Part shown: piece by piece, positions 60,601-64,000 of the stretch | Position numbering within the stretch: position 1 is the first letter of the stretch | Layout of the letters: every line of letters begins with the position of its first letter | From: Apostichopus japonicus | Taxonomy: Eukaryota > Echinodermata > Holothuroidea > Aspidochirotida > Stichopodidae | Direction of reading: 5' to 3' | Length of the DNA stretch: 64,000 bases | Assembly (NCBI RefSeq): GCF_037975245.1 | Contig: NC_092579.1 | Location: 17,915,678-17,979,677 of the forward strand | The notes under the pieces: generated by a model | What the model saw: only the letters and a program-made list of their open reading frames with translations | Database searches by the model: none | Told to the model about the DNA's origin: nothing | Position numbers and translations under genes: made by a program

Positions 60601-63244
60601 CAGAGGAAGATAAAACATAGGAAGGTTAAACAGAGGAAGGTAAAACATAGGAAGGTAAAACAGAGGAAGGTAAAACATAGGAAGGTAAAACATAGGAAGG
60701 TAAAACAGAGGAAGGTAAAACAGAGGAAGATAAAACATAGGAAGGTTAAACAGAGGAAGGTAAAACAGAGGAAGATAAAACATAGGAAGGTAAAGCAGAG
60801 GAAGGTAAAACATAGGAAGGTAAAACAGAGGAAGGTAAAACAGAGGAAGGTTAAACAGAGGAAGATAAAACATAGGAAGGTAAAACAGAGGAAGGTAAAA
60901 CAGAGATAGATAAAACATAGGAAGGTAACACAGAGGAAGATAAAACATAGGAAGGTAACACAGAGGAAGGTAAAACATAGGAAGGTAAAACAGAGGAAGG
61001 TTAAACAGAGGAAGGTAACACAGAGGAAGGTAAAACAGAGGAAGGTAAGACAGAGGAAGGTAAAACAGAGGAAGGTAAAACATAGGAAGGTAAAACATAG
61101 GAAGGTAAAACAGAGGAAGGTAAAACAGAGGAAGATAAAACATAGGAAGGTAAAACAGAGGAAGGTAAAACAGAGGAAGGTTAAACAGAGGAAGATAAAA
61201 CATAGGAAGGTTAAACAGAGGAAGGTAAAACAGAGGAAGGTAAAACATAGGAAGGTAAAACATAGGAAGGTAAAACAGAGGAAGGTAAAACATAGGAAGG
61301 TAAAACAGAGGAAGGTTAAACAGAGGAAGGTAAAACAGAGGAAGGTAAAACATAGGAAGGTAAAACATAGGAAGGTAAAACAGAGGAAGGTAAAACAGAG
61401 GAAGATAAAACATACGAAGGTAAAACAGAGGAAGGTAAAACAGAGATAGATAAAACATAGGAAGGTTAAACAGAGGAAGGTAACACAGAGGAAGGTAAAA
61501 CAGAGGAAGGTAAGACAGAGGAAGGTAAAACATAGGAAGGTAAAACATAGGAAGGTAACACAGAGGAAGGTAAAACAGAGGAAGGTAAGACAGAGGAAGG
61601 TAAAACAGAGGAAGGTAAAACAGAGGAAGGTAAAACATAGGAAGGTAAGACAGAGGAAGGTAAAACATAGGAAGGTAAAACATAGGAAGGTAACACAGAG
61701 GAAGGTAAAACAGAGGAAGGTAAGACAGAGGAAGATAAAACATAGGAAGGTAAAACAGAGGAAGATAAAACAGAGGAAGGTAAAACATAGGAAGGTAAAA
61801 CAGAGGAAGGTAAAACATAGGAAGGTAAGACAGAGGAAGGTAAAACATAGGAAGGTAAGACAGAGGAAGGTAAAACAGAGGTAGGTAAGACAGAGGAAGG
61901 TAGAACAGAGATAGATAAAACATAGGAAGGTTAAACATAGGAAGGTAACACAGAGGAAGGTAAAACAGAGGAAGGTAATACAGAGGAAGGTAACACGTAC
62001 AGAGGAAGGTAGAACAGATTAAGGTAGAACAGATTAAGGTTTAAAACAGAGGAAGGTAAAACAGAGGAAGGTAACACAGAGGAAGATAATACAGAGGAAG
62101 GTAAAACAGAGGAAGGTAAAACAGACTGAGAAAGGTTTAAGATAAATGACCCGGATATGAATATTAAAATCAGCTATCTAATAACGCTGAACTCTACTTA
62201 TACAAGGTACATGAAAGATAAAAGTTAAAACTAACGCGACAAACATAATTTGATTCTTCAAGAGAAATGGAAATAACTATAATTAGCACATATAGCTTAC
62301 CTCGTCCACATGACATACGCCATCAATGTACTCATCAGAAACAATCTTGCCATTCACTTTCGCTATTTTCTTAAGTATTTTTGCTGCTTTTTCAGGCTTT
62401 CTTTTCGTTATTAACCAACGAGGTGACTCGGGCACAAAAATACTTCGAAAGATAAAAACAAGAATTATCAATGAATATCAAAACATTTTCATATACAGAA
62501 CGGTATATCAGTGGCTACCTAATATTGAATAGTAGCTAGTTTATTTATATATTTCTTGTTCACTGTCAGTTCTCGTTGTGTTGTTTGGTTATTGATTTGA
62601 TGTGAGTTTTCCTTGTGTCTGTGGGTGGTCCTTTGACAAAACCCCTTTTCTGTTTTTCTCCTTTCGTATCTCGTCCATTTCCCTTGTATTTCTTATCCAG
62701 GGAATGTAAAACCCACGATTGATTTATTTTTTAAATTCCTTTGAAGTTTCCAAATCTTGTTCGTTCCTTTTTCTTTCTTTTGTTTTTGTCATCCATGCTT
62801 TACTCTCTTTTTATTTTATATAATATTTAATATTTATCTTTGGCGTATTACCAAAAAAAAAATTGCAATGGATCAAACTAAATCACTCTTACGTTATAAT
62901 TAAATTTTTCGGTATCTGTGAGTAATGAGATGACTCCACGAAAATTGGTCAAGAAATATCTAGTAATCATTAGCAAATCCAGGGCTAAATAAGTTATTAA
63001 CAATTTCTTTGAATAGCGCCCTCTACTAAGTAACATTCTGTTTCTTTAATACATTCGGTGTTCTTTGGTACTTACTACGTTACGATAAGTGCCAGCATCA
63101 TAGGTAGCGATATCGTTATCTCTAGTATCCTCCAGTTAGTGAGAAACTTCGCAATCGCAGCAAAAATCATGTAACCGAAAGCCCAAAACACCCACAGTAA
63201 GTTACCAACCAACACCCTCTTAGAGGGCGCTACTAGCTCGTTGA
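57613..63244 (-). CDS. SLC22-type organic cation/anion transporter, 5'-truncated by the window edge
   Basis: Major facilitator carrier of organic ions, expected in the plasma membrane. Exons in transcript order: 63244-63079, 62442-62301, 60241-60150, 59399-59191, 58888-58780, 58174-57965, 57745-57613 (stop TAA). Phases agree through all joins, giving 352 codons; family members have about 550, so roughly the first 200 residues (TM1-4 and the large extracellular loop) lie right of the window. Motifs in order: NELVAPSKR, VFWAFGYMIFAAIAKF (TM5), FVPESPRWLITKRKPEKAAK, FRDLIRSPVVLL, SLVYYGLSLSTSELGVDPFL, SGVVEIPAY, VADVLGRKRATF, YTWAVELVPTSLRSIG and LLLPETKGKPLP. The cytosolic tail ends in acidic residues (DNEGEEKETLGE). 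In the second exon in view an alternative donor at 62318 (GTATGT) would drop six codons in frame. The subfamily is not resolved. Confidence 0.93.
59460..59580 (-). mobile_element. tRNA-derived SINE fragment
   Basis: On the minus strand a degenerate A box (TAGTTAGTAGAG) is followed by an anticodon-like CTTGTAA and a perfect B box, GGTTCGAATCC. The arms of the acceptor stem do not pair, so it is not a functional tRNA. The part downstream ends in a (TATA)n tail near 59465-59480. It lies in an SLC22 intron, in sense orientation. Confidence 0.6.
60247..62132. repeat. 15-bp minisatellite, about 125 copies, in an SLC22 intron
   Basis: The plus-strand unit is GGAAGGTAAAACAGA with common variants CATA for CAGA, GATA for GGTA, and AAGACA, AACACA or TTAAACA. 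The array begins within about 6 bp of the SLC22 acceptor at 60242. Because 15 is a multiple of 3 and the unit lacks stops in one minus frame, a spurious 532-codon FYLPL/M frame runs through 61938-60340. No CT (minus-strand AG) occurs from 60244 to 62125. Confidence 0.97.
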
Positions 63245-63510
63245 CTGTGGAAAGATTAGAGATTATTTACATCATCAAATATCGAAATTGAAAGATGGGC
63301 AATGTGATGTTTCTATGCTTGTAACTCTTTAAGAATGATAACTTGGTGTACTTTTTATTCAGCCTTTGGCTTTGAGAGAAACGTGACGTTCTATTTGAGA
63401 GGAGAAATACACCCCCAATGGAATGAAAATGGTCTTTGGGGACGCTACGCAAGAATATTTCCCAGTTGTGTGTACCAGTATAGGCTAGGTATATGGGAGT
63501 ATATCTAGGT

Positions 63511-63838
63511 CAGGGTTTCCCTAACTTTATCCCCCCACGAACCCCCTGTGGATGTCAGTGTCGTCCACGAACCCCCAACTTTTCGAAACACGATCTAAGT
63601 CATTATTATACTATAATACGTATAACAGTGCTTCATAAAAGATCAAGTTCATAGTGTAATATTGTAGAAGTTGTCGATGGGTACGACTTTTGTACATTAC
63701 AAAATTATATGATATATCAGATTTTAGTTCAACAAAAAGTACTCTAGTTTTGACTTTCAGAAACGTCTCACGAATTCCCTGGGCTGGACTCACGCACCGT
63801 CCCCTGGAGGTTCATGCACCCCAGTTAGCGAACCCCTG
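63511..63838. mobile_element. hAT-like MITE with perfect 8-bp target duplication
   Basis: The ends are CAGGGTTTCCCTAACT and the inverse of CAGGGGTTCGCTAACT. ATCTAGGT flanks both sides (63503-63510 and 63839-63846). At 328 bp it has no coding capacity. The CAGGGNTTC ends and 8-bp duplication are classic hAT features. It lies in the SLC22 intron that extends beyond the window. Confidence 0.92.
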
Positions 63839-64000
63839 ATCTAGGTATATTAGGTATACTAGGTTACTCAGTAACTTGTGCAACACGATGTATTATCAAT
63901 TAGTCCAGAGCAATGAAGCTTAAATGTAATTCAATGTAGTCCCTGCTTGTTATAAATTTAAAAGAACATGTTTAATTGTGTTACTTAATTTTATGAACAA

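Noticed and set aside
60340-61938. 532-codon minus-strand open frame of FYLPL/M repeats, and a plus-strand KVKQR/H frame
   Set aside because: Both are the 15-bp minisatellite read in frame. The unit length is a multiple of three and it lacks stops, it lies inside an SLC22 intron, and no start context or domain supports translation.

Overview
The window is metazoan nuclear DNA: genes have many short exons with GT-AG introns, introns and intergenic DNA are AT-rich, and microsatellites, homopolymer C/G runs, tandem arrays and DNA transposon relics are abundant. The gene content and repeat style fit an invertebrate deuterostome, perhaps an echinoderm; the sequence alone does not settle the species. 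There is no sign of bacterial organisation.

Three protein genes are well supported. (1) A complete cytosolic-type serine hydroxymethyltransferase gene lies on the minus strand (33154 down to 23085, 8 coding exons, 495 codons plus stop). (2) A complete GGA-type clathrin adaptor lies on the plus strand (36344 to 50963, 15 coding exons, 738 codons plus stop). (3) The 3' part of an SLC22-type organic ion transporter lies on the minus strand (63244 down to 57613, 7 exons, 352 codons in view); its first exons lie beyond the right edge. SHMT and GGA are divergent (head to head, about 3.2 kb apart); GGA and SLC22 are convergent. The three act in unrelated processes (one-carbon metabolism, trans-Golgi sorting, membrane transport), so no joint pathway is suggested.

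Layout: 1-540 carries two copies of an exon-like unit of a possible gene running in from the left. 540-22970 is gene-poor and rich in repeats, including two arrays of inverted ATCGAT-centred modules (about 6190-6905 and 17021-17420), a 21-bp array (8190-8690), a segmental duplication, and terminal-inverted-repeat elements. 22970-33215 is SHMT. 33215-36120 is intergenic with a hAT-like MITE whose empty site is preserved nearby. 36120-52145 is GGA, with a LINE relic, a second copy of the same MITE, a decayed duplicate of a GAE-domain exon and a possible 2.5-kb TIR element in its introns. 52145-57480 is intergenic with two minisatellites. 57480-64000 is the SLC22 gene, whose intron holds a 1.9-kb, 15-bp minisatellite that leaves the region before a splice acceptor free of AG dinucleotides, plus a tRNA-derived SINE and a hAT-like MITE with a perfect 8-bp target duplication.

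No wholly new system is evident. The most unusual observations are the AG-free minisatellite next to the SLC22 acceptor, the inverted-module arrays, the two-codon upstream ORF that overlaps the SHMT start, and the exon duplications.
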